DNA from: Aliarcobacter cryaerophilus
GTDB lineage: Bacteria > Campylobacterota > Campylobacteria > Campylobacterales > Arcobacteraceae
Reading direction: 5' to 3'
DNA length: 64,000 nt
Assembly (NCBI RefSeq): GCF_014352935.1
Contig: NZ_CP060694.1
Location: forward strand, 1,116,001 to 1,180,000
Below, piece by piece: positions 53,198 to 62,151 of this stretch. Position numbers and translations under genes: made by a program. How positions within the stretch are numbered: position 1 is the stretch's first letter; every line of letters begins with the position of its first letter. A model generated the notes under the pieces. It was not told the DNA's origin, did no database searches, and worked only from the letters and a program-made list of their open reading frames with translations.

Positions 53198-54201
53198 TTT
53201 TCAGCTTCTATTTGATTGTTTAATCTATTTCTTTCTTCAATTCTCTGTTTTATTCTACTTATGGCTTCTATTACAGTTTTATTTGGTTTTAGTGTTAATT
53301 TATCAGATAAATCATAAAGTTCTTTTGCATTTTCATACTCTCCTAAACTCTCTTTTATAACACCTAAATTATACGAAGCAACATAACATTTATCATCTGT
53401 TGAATCCAAAAGTTTACTAAAAATCTCCATACTTCTATCTAACTCTCCAAGTTTCAAATACTCTAAACCATTTTCTAAAAGAAGATCTTGCTCTTTTGTA
53501 TATGAAATATCAGGTTCATCAAAAAGCTCTAAATAGTAACTTTGCTTTGTAGGAGCAATATATGGCAAAAATTCATCTACAATACTATTTGCAAATAGAT
53601 CATAAACAACATTTGCTTGAGGTAAACCACCGCTTTCATCTGAACATTTTTTATAACTTCTATTTCTTGTGTAATTATTTGTATATATTACATCACCTTT
53701 TTGTACATCAATCATTGAAATATTTGCTATTAATGAATACTTTGCATTTGTACAAGCTACTCTATACTCTTGTGTATATTGACATTTTCTATCAATACAT
53801 CTATATCTTGTTTCATAATAGTTATCTCTTTGTACATTTGCACTATCAATCTTTCCACTAATTAATGCTTGAGCACCTAAAAGTTCTCCTATTTCAACAC
53901 TGTTTGTTTTATTTGCAAGTCCTGAATATTGAAATTTTTGTTCATTTAAAATATTTTCTCTATTATTTTTACTAATAACTGTAAAATATGATTTATCATC
54001 TACTTTTACACTATATATTGCCGATTCAATTTTTGTAGAAAGTCCTACATTGTCATTTTCAAACTTTAAAACTGCAATCTTTTTTGTATTTGAAGCTCTA
54101 TCAATAATAGCTGGTTTAGTACTATTTATAAGTACTTTTTGGCTACATCCAGAGATAAAAAAAACAACAAATATAAAAAAAAGTGATGATTTTAATCTCA
54201 T
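53194..54201 (-). CDS. CsgG/LpoB-like lipoprotein with C-terminal TPR
   Basis: Lipoprotein signal with FFISGCSQK. Residues about 40-230 resemble the CsgG family: KIAVLKFENDNVGLSTKIES, SVEIGELLGAQALISGKIDS and NISMIDVQKGDVIYTNNYT. A C-terminal TPR segment follows (LELGEL-type, YNLGVIKESLGEYENAKELY). Cysteines at YRCIDRKCQYTQEYRVAC may form disulfides. 335 residues. It does not carry the transmembrane pore hallmark of CsgG that I can tell, so LpoB-like activator is as likely. In the middle of the Lpp20 cluster. Confidence 0.82.
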   Translation of the reverse strand: MRLKSSLFFIFVVFFISGCSQKVLINSTKPAIIDRASNTKKIAVLKFENDNVGLSTKIESAIYSVKVDDKSYFTVISKNNRENILNEQKFQYSGLANKTNSVEIGELLGAQALISGKIDSANVQRDNYYETRYRCIDRKCQYTQEYRVACTNAKYSLIANISMIDVQKGDVIYTNNYTRNRSYKKCSDESGGLPQANVVYDLFANSIVDEFLPYIAPTKQSYYLELFDEPDISYTKEQDLLLENGLEYLKLGELDRSMEIFSKLLDSTDDKCYVASYNLGVIKESLGEYENAKELYDLSDKLTLKPNKTVIEAISRIKQRIEERNRLNNQIEAEK

Positions 54202-54326
54202 AATCCTCTTAAAGCCTCTTTTGCATTTTGCTGTTGAGTTTTTGTATCTATTAAAGTATTATCTTTTGAAGAACAAGCACTAAAAAATATTAATAAAAAA
54301 ATCAAAAAAATAGATAAATATTTCAT
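54198..54326 (-). CDS. Small lipoprotein (42 aa)
   Basis: The frame runs from ATG 54326 to TGA at 54198. The peptide is nearly all signal: KYLSIFLIFLLIFFSACSS with a lipobox Cys at 18, then 24 polar residues (QQQNAKEALRGL). AGGA lies close before the ATG, and the TGA overlaps the ATG of the CsgG-like gene, so the two are coupled. Mature form would be a 25-residue lipopeptide. Related lipoprotein operons carry small members like this. Confidence 0.72.
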   Translation of the reverse strand: MKYLSIFLIFLLIFFSACSSKDNTLIDTKTQQQNAKEALRGL

Positions 54327-54335
54327 ACTCTTTTC

Positions 54336-54866
54336 CTATATTTTATCTAAAGAATCTAGTGCTTTTTGAACTTCACTATTGATTGTTTTTTCTATATTTG
54401 CTTTTGGAATTGCAACTAAAATATATATAAAATTATCATTTGGATTTTCCCAAGAGCTTATTTGCTTTGACTCTTTTAAAGTCATAGATGAAGTTTGTCT
54501 TGATACCATAGTTACAACTCTTTCTATACTTTCACTCTCTTTTAATCCTGTTGAATTCATATAGCTTTCAACTCTGTTTTTCACTTCTAGTTCTATATCA
54601 TTTACTAAATTTGTTCTAGCATTTGCCAAAGCTTCTCTTCTGCTAAAATCATGCCCTAGTTTTGACATAGGAGCAGATCCAACTGCTACAAATCTGTTCT
54701 CTTCACTATAGTTCCCACAAGCCCAAAGCGGAGCTTTTGCTCCCGCAATTGTACATTCAGTTACAGCTATCTCATTTATATCTTGAGTTTTAGAACTACA
54801 AGAAACAAAAAAGATTGAAACTAAAGAGATAAAAAAGATAATTGAAGTTTTTTTAAAAATATACAT
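54336..54866 (-). CDS. Lpp20-family lipoprotein
   Basis: Signal IIFFISLVSIFFVSCSSK with lipobox Cys23. The mature part has the Lpp20 domain: APLWACGNYSEENRFVAVGS and REALANARTNLVNDIELEVK, a helix-strand pattern also seen in flagellar outer membrane protein FlgP. 176 residues. First gene of the cluster small lipoprotein-CsgG-like-Lpp20-like, which resembles H. pylori lpp20 (HP1454-HP1457) and C. jejuni Cj0089-Cj0092 from memory. Probably outer membrane. Confidence 0.85.
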   Translation of the reverse strand: MYIFKKTSIIFFISLVSIFFVSCSSKTQDINEIAVTECTIAGAKAPLWACGNYSEENRFVAVGSAPMSKLGHDFSRREALANARTNLVNDIELEVKNRVESYMNSTGLKESESIERVVTMVSRQTSSMTLKESKQISSWENPNDNFIYILVAIPKANIEKTINSEVQKALDSLDKI

Positions 54867-54950
54867 ATTTTTCCTTAAGATTTTGATTTTAAAATAATAG
54901 TAGATATTTGTGAAAAAATAGTTAAAAAAAATACTATTTTTTATATTTAT

Positions 54951-55376
54951 CTACTTCATATTTTGAATATAGTAATAAATAGCTTCAATCTCCTCTTCAA
55001 CCATAAAATATGTAGGCATGACATTTGCTTTATATATTAATTTATCACAAACTTGATCTTTTTCAAATTTGAGATTGTCATTTTTTTTCAAATTAACTTT
55101 TTTTGAAAAAACATCATACTCTATATATTTTATATCAGGAGCAATTAAAGAGCAAAAATACTCTTCTTGATTTTGAACATGCTTAAACTCAACAAGTTTT
55201 TTACCTCTTGCATCATCTCCATGACAGTTGTTACACCCTATTCCTCTAGGGTTGTTATATAACATTTTTCCATACTCATATTTAGTAATAAAAGAGTTGT
55301 TAATATCCATATCATTTGGATTTTCTTCAGCAAATGAGTTTAAAATTATAAGTAGAGATAAAATAAGAATTTTCAT
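54951..55376 (-). CDS. Small monohaem cytochrome c
   Basis: A short signal peptide (KILILSLLIILNSFA) followed by one haem-binding motif at Cys48-Cys51-His52 (GCNNCHGDDARGKK). The axial methionine is probably in VMPTYFMVEEE near the end. Periplasmic electron carrier with no obvious partner. 141 residues. It lies four bases from the NUDIX gene and shares its operon. Confidence 0.85.
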   Translation of the reverse strand: MKILILSLLIILNSFAEENPNDMDINNSFITKYEYGKMLYNNPRGIGCNNCHGDDARGKKLVEFKHVQNQEEYFCSLIAPDIKYIEYDVFSKKVNLKKNDNLKFEKDQVCDKLIYKANVMPTYFMVEEEIEAIYYYIQNMK

Positions 55377-55957
55377 TTTAATTCAAGCTCATTTTGATTT
55401 TTCAAAAACCAATATAGACTAAAAATTAATCCAGGAGTTTTTGCTTTTGTTTCATCAAAAATAAAACTATCCATATCATCTTTATTTAAAAAGTACAACT
55501 CTATTTGCTCATCATTTATTCCTCCACCACTATGAAGCTTTTGGTTTTCACAAATTGTTGCAAAATATAGATGCTGTTTTGCTCCACTAATTCCTACATT
55601 TGTAAAAAAAGAGGTGATTTTTTTGATATCTTTTTTATCAACTTTATAACCACACTCCTCATCTATCTCTTCACTTACAATCTCTTCAAGAGTCATATTT
55701 TTATCTACAAGACCAGCACAAAGTTCATAAGTATAAGTGATATTTTTATCATTTAAATAGACAGGGACTCTAAACTGTTTTACAAATAAAAACGACTCTT
55801 TTTCTTTGTGATAAAGTAAAACAGCCACACTATCATGGCTTCTTACTGCTTCCCAGCTCTTTTTTATACCATTTAAAGTAAAGTTTACTTTTAAAGGTTT
55901 TATATAATTTGTCTCTTTTAGTGGACTGATTCTTAAATCTTCAATAATGTTATTCAT
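55373..55957 (-). CDS. NUDIX hydrolase (NUDT14-like)
   Basis: The Nudix box is present in altered form: GLVDKNMTLEEIVSEEIDEE, where the first Glu of the consensus is Met and the Arg is Glu. The core EExG glutamates that bind metal are kept (DEECGY). A box like this is found in NUDT14-type UDP-glucose/ADP-ribose hydrolases, which fits QLIEHKEK-like flanks less clearly. 194 residues. Substrate could be ADP-ribose or a nucleoside-diphosphate sugar; I cannot decide. Confidence 0.8.
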   Translation of the reverse strand: MNNIIEDLRISPLKETNYIKPLKVNFTLNGIKKSWEAVRSHDSVAVLLYHKEKESFLFVKQFRVPVYLNDKNITYTYELCAGLVDKNMTLEEIVSEEIDEECGYKVDKKDIKKITSFFTNVGISGAKQHLYFATICENQKLHSGGGINDEQIELYFLNKDDMDSFIFDETKAKTPGLIFSLYWFLKNQNELELK

Positions 55958-55966
55958 AAAAATCCA

Positions 55967-56467
55967 CTATTTAAAATTATCAAAAACCAAAGGAGCTTTT
56001 AAATCTAAACTTTTTAAATGTCTCATAACTGCTTGTAAATCATCAATATTTTTTCCAGTAACTCTTATTGTATCACCTTGATTTACAGCAGTTACTTTTA
56101 GTTTCAAATTTTTAATCTCTGTTTGAATTCTTTTTGCTTCATCTTTTTCTATACTATCAATTATTTTATAGCTATATTTTCTATTTCCACCGCTACTATC
56201 CTCTTTTTTAAGCTCTTCAAGTGAATTGATACTTATATCTCTTTTATTCATTTTTGAAATCATAATATCAAGCATTGCATCAATTTTATTATCACTTGAA
56301 GATATAAGAGTTAAAGTCTTTGCTCCAACATTTAAATCTATCTCTTTGCTTATACCTTTAAAATCGTATCTATTATCTATCTCTTTTTGTGCTTGAATAA
56401 CTGCATTTTTCATCTCTTGCATATCAAGTTTTGCTGAAATATCTAGTGAATGTTCTTTTACTGCCAT
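55967..56467 (-). CDS. YajQ family protein
   Basis: EHSLDISAKLDMQEMKNAVI, RYDFKGISKEIDLN and IRVTGKNIDDLQAVM are the conserved stretches of the YajQ/UPF0234 family, which bind nucleotides and, in Xanthomonas, cyclic di-GMP. 166 residues. Whether it senses the product of the diguanylate cyclase at 15206 is unknown. GGAG precedes the ATG. Confidence 0.92.
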   Translation of the reverse strand: MAVKEHSLDISAKLDMQEMKNAVIQAQKEIDNRYDFKGISKEIDLNVGAKTLTLISSSDNKIDAMLDIMISKMNKRDISINSLEELKKEDSSGGNRKYSYKIIDSIEKDEAKRIQTEIKNLKLKVTAVNQGDTIRVTGKNIDDLQAVMRHLKSLDLKAPLVFDNFK

Positions 56468-56483
56468 TTTTATTTTCTCCTTT

Positions 56484-56876
56484 TTATTGATTATCTTTTA
56501 ATATTGCATAAGCCAAAAGAACATATGCAATAATTTGTAAAGTTCCACCTATTGGTGTAATTGCACCTAAAATTGGAAGATTTAAAATTGTAAGAAGATA
56601 TAAAGATATACTAAAAATAAGTGTTCCAATTAAAATTAATAGTTGAGCAACTTTTAATTTTTTATTGTATGGTCTTAACATTGTCAAAACTGTTGTCATA
56701 AACAACCCAAAAGTGTTATAAAATTGATATTCAACGCCTGTATGAAATACTTTCAACATCTCTGCAGTTAAAATCTTTTTTAATCCATGAGCTCCAAAAG
56801 CTCCAAAAGCTATTGCACTTGCCATAAGTAAAGCTGTAATTGCTAAAAAAATTCTAGCTCTTCTATCAAAAATCAT
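56484..56876 (-). CDS. DUF423 membrane protein
   Basis: Four membrane helices in 130 residues. The first, FLAITALLMASAIAFGAFGA, continues into HGLKKIL, followed by VFHTGVEYQFYNTFGLF; this matches the DUF423 family of small inner membrane proteins of unknown function. Starts two bases from the phosphoribosyltransferase stop. Confidence 0.88.
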   Translation of the reverse strand: MIFDRRARIFLAITALLMASAIAFGAFGAHGLKKILTAEMLKVFHTGVEYQFYNTFGLFMTTVLTMLRPYNKKLKVAQLLILIGTLIFSISLYLLTILNLPILGAITPIGGTLQIIAYVLLAYAILKDNQ

Positions 56877-56878
56877 AT

Positions 56879-57340
56879 CTATCTCTCTTCTTTAATTTGT
56901 ATATCAACTTCCCAAAAAAACTCAATCCACATATCCGTCTGCTTTATATAAAAATCTGGTTTTATCAAAGCTGTTTTTTTATAAAAAAGTGTAGCTAATT
57001 TAAACTCTGTATTTGGAAATTTTTCATTTAATATTTTAAAAACTTCTATCATCGTTTTACCACTATCAACTATATCATCAATAATCAAAACTTTTTTGAA
57101 ACTACTTAAATCTGGAATATTAAAAATCTCTATACTATCTTTTTGATTTTTTCTATCATAAGATATTGAATTTATAGTAAAAACATTTCTTTGATTAAGT
57201 GCTTGTGACATAAGATGAGATAGAGTTAATCCACCTCTTGCAATACTTAAAAATGCATCTGCTTTGAAACTTTTAGAAATATCTACTAGTTTTTGAGTAT
57301 CTTCTTTACACATTTCATAACTATAATATATTTTATTCAA
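56879..57340 (-). CDS. Phosphoribosyltransferase (Gpt-like)
   Basis: A type I phosphoribosyltransferase: VLIIDDIVDSGKTMIEV is the PRPP-binding loop, and FLSIARGGLTLSHLMSQAL the pyrophosphate loop. 153 residues, near the size of xanthine-guanine phosphoribosyltransferase (Gpt); the last helix WIEFFWEVD matches. Purine salvage is likely, but the base specificity is not certain. Confidence 0.88.
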   Translation of the reverse strand: MNKIYYSYEMCKEDTQKLVDISKSFKADAFLSIARGGLTLSHLMSQALNQRNVFTINSISYDRKNQKDSIEIFNIPDLSSFKKVLIIDDIVDSGKTMIEVFKILNEKFPNTEFKLATLFYKKTALIKPDFYIKQTDMWIEFFWEVDIQIKEER

Positions 57341-57411
57341 AAAAATATCCTTTATTTAAAAAAGATATATTAACAATTTATTGCTTATTTTGTGGTTTTG
57401 TGAGTTTAATT

Positions 57412-57442
57412 TATATAAAAAGAGGAACCCTCTTTTTATATA
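57412..57442. terminator. Hairpin downstream of acnB
   Basis: A 14-base perfect stem, TATATAAAAAGAGG (57412-57425) with CCTCTTTTTATATA (57429-57442) and a three-base loop. It lies 12 bases beyond the acnB stop and 70 bases before the phosphoribosyltransferase start, so it should end acnB transcripts. Confidence 0.68.
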
Positions 57443-57453
57443 TTTATATTTTC

Positions 57454-60030
57454 TTATCTTGAAGTTAAAAGTGTAGTTAAGTGTTCAGATGTAACTTGGT
57501 GGAAGTTTAAGTATTTGTAAACTCCATCTTTGTTGCTTTCATTGATTTTTTTAGCAACGATATCTAAATACTCTTGAACAGATGGTAATCTTCCTAAAAG
57601 TGCAGCAACAGCAGCAACTTCAGCAGAACCTAAATAAACTTTAGAGTTTTTACCAAGTCTGTTATCAAAGTTTCTTGTAGATGTAGAGAATACTGTTGAA
57701 CCTTCACTTACTTGTGCTTGGTTACCCATACATAATGAACATCCTGGAATTTCTATTCTAGCACCTGCTGCTGCAAATGCTGCGTAGTATCCCTCTTCTG
57801 TTAATTGAGCTTCATCCATTTTTGTTGGAGGTGCAACCCATAGTTTTGCTTTAGCAACACCTTCACCTTTTAATACTTCTCCTAAAGCTCTGAATAATCC
57901 GATATTTGTCATACAAGAACCAACGAATACTTCATCAATATTTTTAGGTCTTGAGTCATCAGCTAAAATTTCTGATAATGTTGCAACATCATCTGGATCG
58001 TTTGGACAAGCTAAAATTGGCTCTTTAATATCATCTAGGTTGATATTAATTGTAGCTAAATACTCAGCATCAGAATCTGGCTCTAATAATTGAGGATTTT
58101 TAATCCACTCTTTCATTTTATCCGCTCTTCTTTGAAGAGTTTTAGAATCTTCATAACCCTCTTCTATCATTTTTTCAATTAAAGCAATGTTTGAAGATAA
58201 ATATTCAATAATTGGCTCTTTGTTTAATTGAACAGAACAAGCCGCAGCACTTCTTTCAGCAGATGCATCTGATAATTCAAACGCTTGCTCAACTTTTAGG
58301 TCTGGTAAACCTTGAATTTCAATAATTGTTCCAGCAAAAATATTCTTTTTATTTTTCTTAGGAACAGTTAATAATCCTTGTTTAATTGCATAGTATGGAA
58401 TAGCATTTACTAAATCTCTTAAAGTAATTCCTGGTTGCATTTTTCCACTAAATTTAACTAAAACAGATTCTGGCATAGTTAAAGGCATCATACCTGTAAC
58501 ACCTGCAAATGCAATAAGACCTGAACCAGCTGGGAAAGATATACCAATTGGGAATCTTGTATGTGAATCTCCACCAGTTCCAACAGTATCTGGTAAACAT
58601 AATCTATTTAACCATGAGTGAATAACACCGTCACCTGGCTTAAGTGTAACTCCACCTCTTGAGTTGATGAAATCTGGTAAAGTATGTCTTAATTTAATAT
58701 CTGCTGGTTTTGGATAAGCAGCTGTATGACAGAATGATTGCATAACCATGTCAGCACCAAAAGATAATGCAGCAAGTTCTTTAATCTCATCTCTAGTCAT
58801 TGGTCCTGTTGTATCTTGGCTTCCTACAGTAGTTGCAATTGGTTCAACATACATTCCTGGTTTAACACCTTCAACACCACAAGCACGTCCTACCATTTTT
58901 TGTGCTTGAGTATAACCTTTACCATTGTTTGCAGGTTGCTCAGGAGCAATAAACGCAGTTGAAGCTGATAATTTTAAAGCTTCTCTAGCTTTTGCAGTTA
59001 ATCCTTTTCCAATAATTAAAGGAATTCTTCCACCTGCTCTCATCTCATCTGTTAAAGTGTTTGGACTTAATTTAAATGTAGAAACAACTTTTCCATCTTT
59101 TAAGATTTCACCAGCATATGGTTTAACTGTGATAACATCACCAGTTTCTAAATTATCAACATTTGCTTCGATTGGTAAACATCCTGAATCTTCTGCTGTG
59201 TTAAAGAAAATTGGAGCAATGATAGATCCAATTACAACTCCACCTGTTCTTTTATTTGGAACACCTGGAATATCTCTTCCCATATGCCATTGAACAGAGT
59301 TGATTCCTGATTTTCTTGAAGATCCAGTTCCAACAACATCACCAACATATGCCAAAGGGTAACCTTTTGCTTTTAATTCTTCCATTTTTTCTAAAGGTTT
59401 TTCCATTCTTGATTGTAACATTGCAGTTGCGTGTAATGGAATATCTGCTCTTGTAAATGCAACAGTTGCTGGAGATAAATCATCTGTATTTGTTTCACCT
59501 GGAATTTTATAAACTGTTAATGTAATCTCTTCTTCTAAAGCTGGTTTATTTGTAAACCACTCAGCATTTGCCCATGATTCAATAACTTCTTTAGCTTTTG
59601 CATTTCCAGAATCCATTAATGATTTTACATCATTAAATGAGTTGTAAACAAGAATTGTATTTTTTAACTCTTTAGCAGCTGCATCTGCAACTTCAGCAAC
59701 TTTTAGTGCTTCAACAAGTGGTGGTACATTATATCCTCCCATCATTGTTCCTAAAATTTCAACAGCTTCAACTTTTGAAATAACAGAACATGCAACTTTA
59801 CCTTGAACTATATCATTTAAAAAAGCAGCTTTAACATAAGCAGCATCATCAACACCTGGGTTAATTTTGTTTTTAAATAGATTTAATGCATATTGTGCAT
59901 CTTCAACTTTACTAGCTTTTAAAATCTCCACTAAATCAGCAGTTTGAGCAGCTGTAAGAGCAAGACCTGGTAATCCACCTTCGCTTTGTCTTTGTGCTTC
60001 GTGTGCTTTATACTCTTGTAATAAACTCAT
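57454..60030 (-). CDS. acnB: Aconitate hydratase B
   Basis: AcnB interconverts citrate and isocitrate. The N-terminal HEAT-like domain ([17 protein letters not shown]) is followed by the swivelling domain, and the cluster cysteines occur in [10 protein letters not shown] and [29 protein letters not shown] is at the C-terminus. 858 residues, as in E. coli AcnB (865). Two TTGTACAA motifs lie 20-50 bases upstream of its -10 box. Confidence 0.97.
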   Translation of the reverse strand: MSLLQEYKAHEAQRQSEGGLPGLALTAAQTADLVEILKASKVEDAQYALNLFKNKINPGVDDAAYVKAAFLNDIVQGKVACSVISKVEAVEILGTMMGGYNVPPLVEALKVAEVADAAAKELKNTILVYNSFNDVKSLMDSGNAKAKEVIESWANAEWFTNKPALEEEITLTVYKIPGETNTDDLSPATVAFTRADIPLHATAMLQSRMEKPLEKMEELKAKGYPLAYVGDVVGTGSSRKSGINSVQWHMGRDIPGVPNKRTGGVVIGSIIAPIFFNTAEDSGCLPIEANVDNLETGDVITVKPYAGEILKDGKVVSTFKLSPNTLTDEMRAGGRIPLIIGKGLTAKAREALKLSASTAFIAPEQPANNGKGYTQAQKMVGRACGVEGVKPGMYVEPIATTVGSQDTTGPMTRDEIKELAALSFGADMVMQSFCHTAAYPKPADIKLRHTLPDFINSRGGVTLKPGDGVIHSWLNRLCLPDTVGTGGDSHTRFPIGISFPAGSGLIAFAGVTGMMPLTMPESVLVKFSGKMQPGITLRDLVNAIPYYAIKQGLLTVPKKNKKNIFAGTIIEIQGLPDLKVEQAFELSDASAERSAAACSVQLNKEPIIEYLSSNIALIEKMIEEGYEDSKTLQRRADKMKEWIKNPQLLEPDSDAEYLATININLDDIKEPILACPNDPDDVATLSEILADDSRPKNIDEVFVGSCMTNIGLFRALGEVLKGEGVAKAKLWVAPPTKMDEAQLTEEGYYAAFAAAGARIEIPGCSLCMGNQAQVSEGSTVFSTSTRNFDNRLGKNSKVYLGSAEVAAVAALLGRLPSVQEYLDIVAKKINESNKDGVYKYLNFHQVTSEHLTTLLTSR

Positions 60031-60064
60031 TTTTTCTCCTATTAAATTTTAAGAATTTGGTTGA

Positions 60065-60070
60065 ATTATA
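60065..60070 (-). promoter_or_regulatory. -10 promoter box of acnB
   Basis: Minus-strand TATAAT in GTGATATAATTC, 35 bases before the acnB start, with TTGTACAA beginning 21 bases further upstream. Confidence 0.5.
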
Positions 60071-60090
60071 TCACAAAGTTCTAAATATCT

Positions 60091-60119
60091 TTGTACAATT
60101 ATTGTTTATAGTTGTACAA
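60091..60119. promoter_or_regulatory. Pair of TTGTACAA palindromes upstream of acnB
   Basis: TTGTACAA at 60091-60098 and again at 60112-60119, with starts 21 bases apart, which is two helical turns. The first is close to the -35 region of the acnB promoter. An operator for an unknown regulator is likely by symmetry and spacing. Confidence 0.45.
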
Positions 60120-60187
60120 ATTTATATTTTGTAAATAAAAGTTACACTTGTAGTTTATATAAACCCTTTATAGATTTTGGTATCTTA

Positions 60188-60214
60188 AATATTGTACAAT
60201 TTATGTACAATATT
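60188..60214. promoter_or_regulatory. 11-bp inverted repeat with TTGTACA upstream of the M48 gene
   Basis: AATATTGTACA (60188-60198) and TGTACAATATT (60204-60214) are perfect inverted copies with a five-base spacer. They stand just upstream of a TATACT (60230-60235), a possible -10 box of the M48 gene. The core is the same as in the pair near acnB. Confidence 0.5.
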
Positions 60215-60279
60215 AAATTAAACTATTTTTATACTTTTTTTTGATTAAATAGTAAAATTTTATTTCAAAGAGGAAAAAA

Positions 60280-61044
60280 ATGAGATATTTTAAAATTGTT
60301 ATATTTGCTACATTTGTGGCTATTTTATTTTCAGCTTGTACACACAAAACTCCATATACAAACCGTTCACAACTAATTCTTATGTCATCACAAGAAGAGT
60401 TAGCTTTGGGTGAAAAATCATATAAAGAGTCTTTAAGTGAACTAAAAGTTATAACAGGCACAAAAGATGCTTTAAGAGTTCAAACAATTGGTCAAAAAAT
60501 TGCAGTTGCTGCAAATCAACCAAATTATAAGTGGGAATTTAATTTAGTTGAAGATAACCAAGCAAATGCTTTTTGTCTTCCTGGAGGAAAAGTTGTTGTA
60601 TATACAGGAATTTTAAAATATGCAAAAAATGATGACCAATTAGCAACTGTAATATCACACGAAGTAGCTCATGCACTAGCGCGTCATGGAGCTGAAAGAG
60701 TAACACAAGGAATGATACAACAAGGTGTTGGATTAATTGGAAGTGTAGCAGTTGCAGCAACTGCTCCACAATATCAAAATGCATTTAATCAAGCCTATGG
60801 TTTAGGTTCAAATTTGGGAGTTATGCTTCCTTATGGAAGAATGCAAGAGAGTGAAGCTGATGAAATAGGTATTTATCTAATGCATAAGGCTGGATACAAC
60901 GTAAATGAAGCTACTAAATTTTGGGAAAATATGAGCGAGGGTAAAAGTGGAGGAAATGACTTTTTCTCTACGCATCCAAGTTCACAAAATAGAACAAAAG
61001 ATATTCAAACTGTAATAAATAAGATTGGAAATGAAGCAAAATAG
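60280..61044 (+). CDS. M48-family metalloprotease lipoprotein (LoiP/YcaL-like)
   Basis: Lipobox in FVAILFSACTHK with Cys20. The zinc motif HEVAH has His127, Glu128 and His131, and the third ligand lies in ESEADEIGIY, as in Oma1/BepA/LoiP proteases. GGKVVVYTGILKYAKNDDQL is typical before it. 254 residues, with no TPR domain as in BepA, so nearer LoiP/YcaL. A periplasmic envelope quality-control role is likely. AAAGAGGAAA precedes the ATG. Diverges from acnB with shared TTGTACAA sites. Confidence 0.88.
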   Translation: MRYFKIVIFATFVAILFSACTHKTPYTNRSQLILMSSQEELALGEKSYKESLSELKVITGTKDALRVQTIGQKIAVAANQPNYKWEFNLVEDNQANAFCLPGGKVVVYTGILKYAKNDDQLATVISHEVAHALARHGAERVTQGMIQQGVGLIGSVAVAATAPQYQNAFNQAYGLGSNLGVMLPYGRMQESEADEIGIYLMHKAGYNVNEATKFWENMSEGKSGGNDFFSTHPSSQNRTKDIQTVINKIGNEAK

Positions 61045-61072
61045 ATAGATTCTCACATCTATCTATTTTTTG
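61040..61072 (+). terminator. Intrinsic terminator of the M48 gene
   Basis: AATAGATAGAT (61040-61050) pairs with ATCTATCTATT (61057-61067) over a six-base loop, then TTTTG. The stop codon lies in the left arm. Confidence 0.75.
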
Positions 61073-61137
61073 TTACATTCAAGTTATATTAATAAGCTAC
61101 CATTCTTTATATCATTAAATAGTAGGAGGAGTTATTT

Positions 61138-62136
61138 ATGAAAAAGATTTTAACGGTTGCAGTTTGTAGTGCATTAAGCATTAGTTCGCTGTTTGCTTCT
61201 GAAGTTGTGAAGTTTGATAAAAAACTTATACAAGAAAGAAACAATATTGGTTACAAATATGAAGGTGAAAAACTTGATTATAAAATTCCAGATGAAAGTA
61301 CAATCCCAAATAACCAATTTGGAGATTTAATTAAATATGGAAAAGAGCTAGTAGTTCATACTTATAAACATATAGGTCCTGAAGTTAAAGACAAAAATAT
61401 GAGATATGCTGGAAATAATCTTTCATGTCAAAGTTGTCACTTAGACGCAGGCACAAAAGAGTATTCTGCACCATTTGTAGGAATTTACGGAAACTTTCCA
61501 CAGTATAGACCTAGAGAGAATGTAATAGGTTCTTTATCTGATAGAATAAATGGTTGTATGGAAAGAAGTATGAATGGAAAACCACTGCCAAATTCAAGCA
61601 AAGAGATGAAGGCTATGGAAGCTTATATTTATTGGTTAAGTCAAGGAGTACCTATTGGTGCAAAAGTTCAAGGAATTGGTTTGGCTGAAGTAAATAGAAA
61701 AATGATACAAACAACAAAAGCAGATCCTGTTAAAGGAAAAGCTGTATATGATGTTCATTGTGCTTCTTGTCATGGAGTAAATGGAGAAGGTATTAAAAAC
61801 GAAGGTCTTGCAAATGGTTATTTATATCCACCACTTTGGGGGAAAGATAGCTACAATAAAGGCGCTGGAATGTACAGAACTTTAAAAGCTATGGATTTTA
61901 TAAAAGCAAATATGCCTTTAGGAGCAACTCATCAAAATCCAATTTTAACTGATGAAGAGGCTTATAATGTTGCTGTTTATATGAATTTAAACGAACACGA
62001 AAGACCAGAAAAGGCAAATAGAGAAAAAGATTTTCCAGATGCTGCTGTAAAAGCTCCTGATGCTTATATACAAGGAAAAGATTCAGATGATAGAAGATTT
62101 GGACCATTTGGACAATTTATCAAAACTAATAAATAA
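61138..62136 (+). CDS. tsdA: Dihaem thiosulfate dehydrogenase/tetrathionate reductase (TsdA-like)
   Basis: A signal peptide (ILTVAVCSALSISSLFA) and two haem motifs, Cys97-Cys100-His101 (CQSCHLDAG) and Cys208-Cys211-His212 (CASCHGVNG). Cys140 in DRINGCMERSMNGKPLP is the unusual cysteine haem ligand that marks TsdA. The enzyme interconverts thiosulfate and tetrathionate in the periplasm; in C. jejuni it acts as a tetrathionate reductase. 332 residues. AGGAGG precedes the start. Next to a sensory cassette that may control it. Confidence 0.92.
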   Translation: MKKILTVAVCSALSISSLFASEVVKFDKKLIQERNNIGYKYEGEKLDYKIPDESTIPNNQFGDLIKYGKELVVHTYKHIGPEVKDKNMRYAGNNLSCQSCHLDAGTKEYSAPFVGIYGNFPQYRPRENVIGSLSDRINGCMERSMNGKPLPNSSKEMKAMEAYIYWLSQGVPIGAKVQGIGLAEVNRKMIQTTKADPVKGKAVYDVHCASCHGVNGEGIKNEGLANGYLYPPLWGKDSYNKGAGMYRTLKAMDFIKANMPLGATHQNPILTDEEAYNVAVYMNLNEHERPEKANREKDFPDAAVKAPDAYIQGKDSDDRRFGPFGQFIKTNK

Positions 62137-62151
62137 AAAAGGAGTATCTTT

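Noticed and set aside
58925-59293. A 122-residue plus-strand frame inside acnB
   Set aside because: Antisense to conserved acnB sequence with no start signals.
60213-60461. An 82-residue minus-strand frame between acnB and the M48 gene
   Set aside because: It is antisense to the start of the M48 gene, has no ribosome binding site and overlaps the likely M48 promoter.
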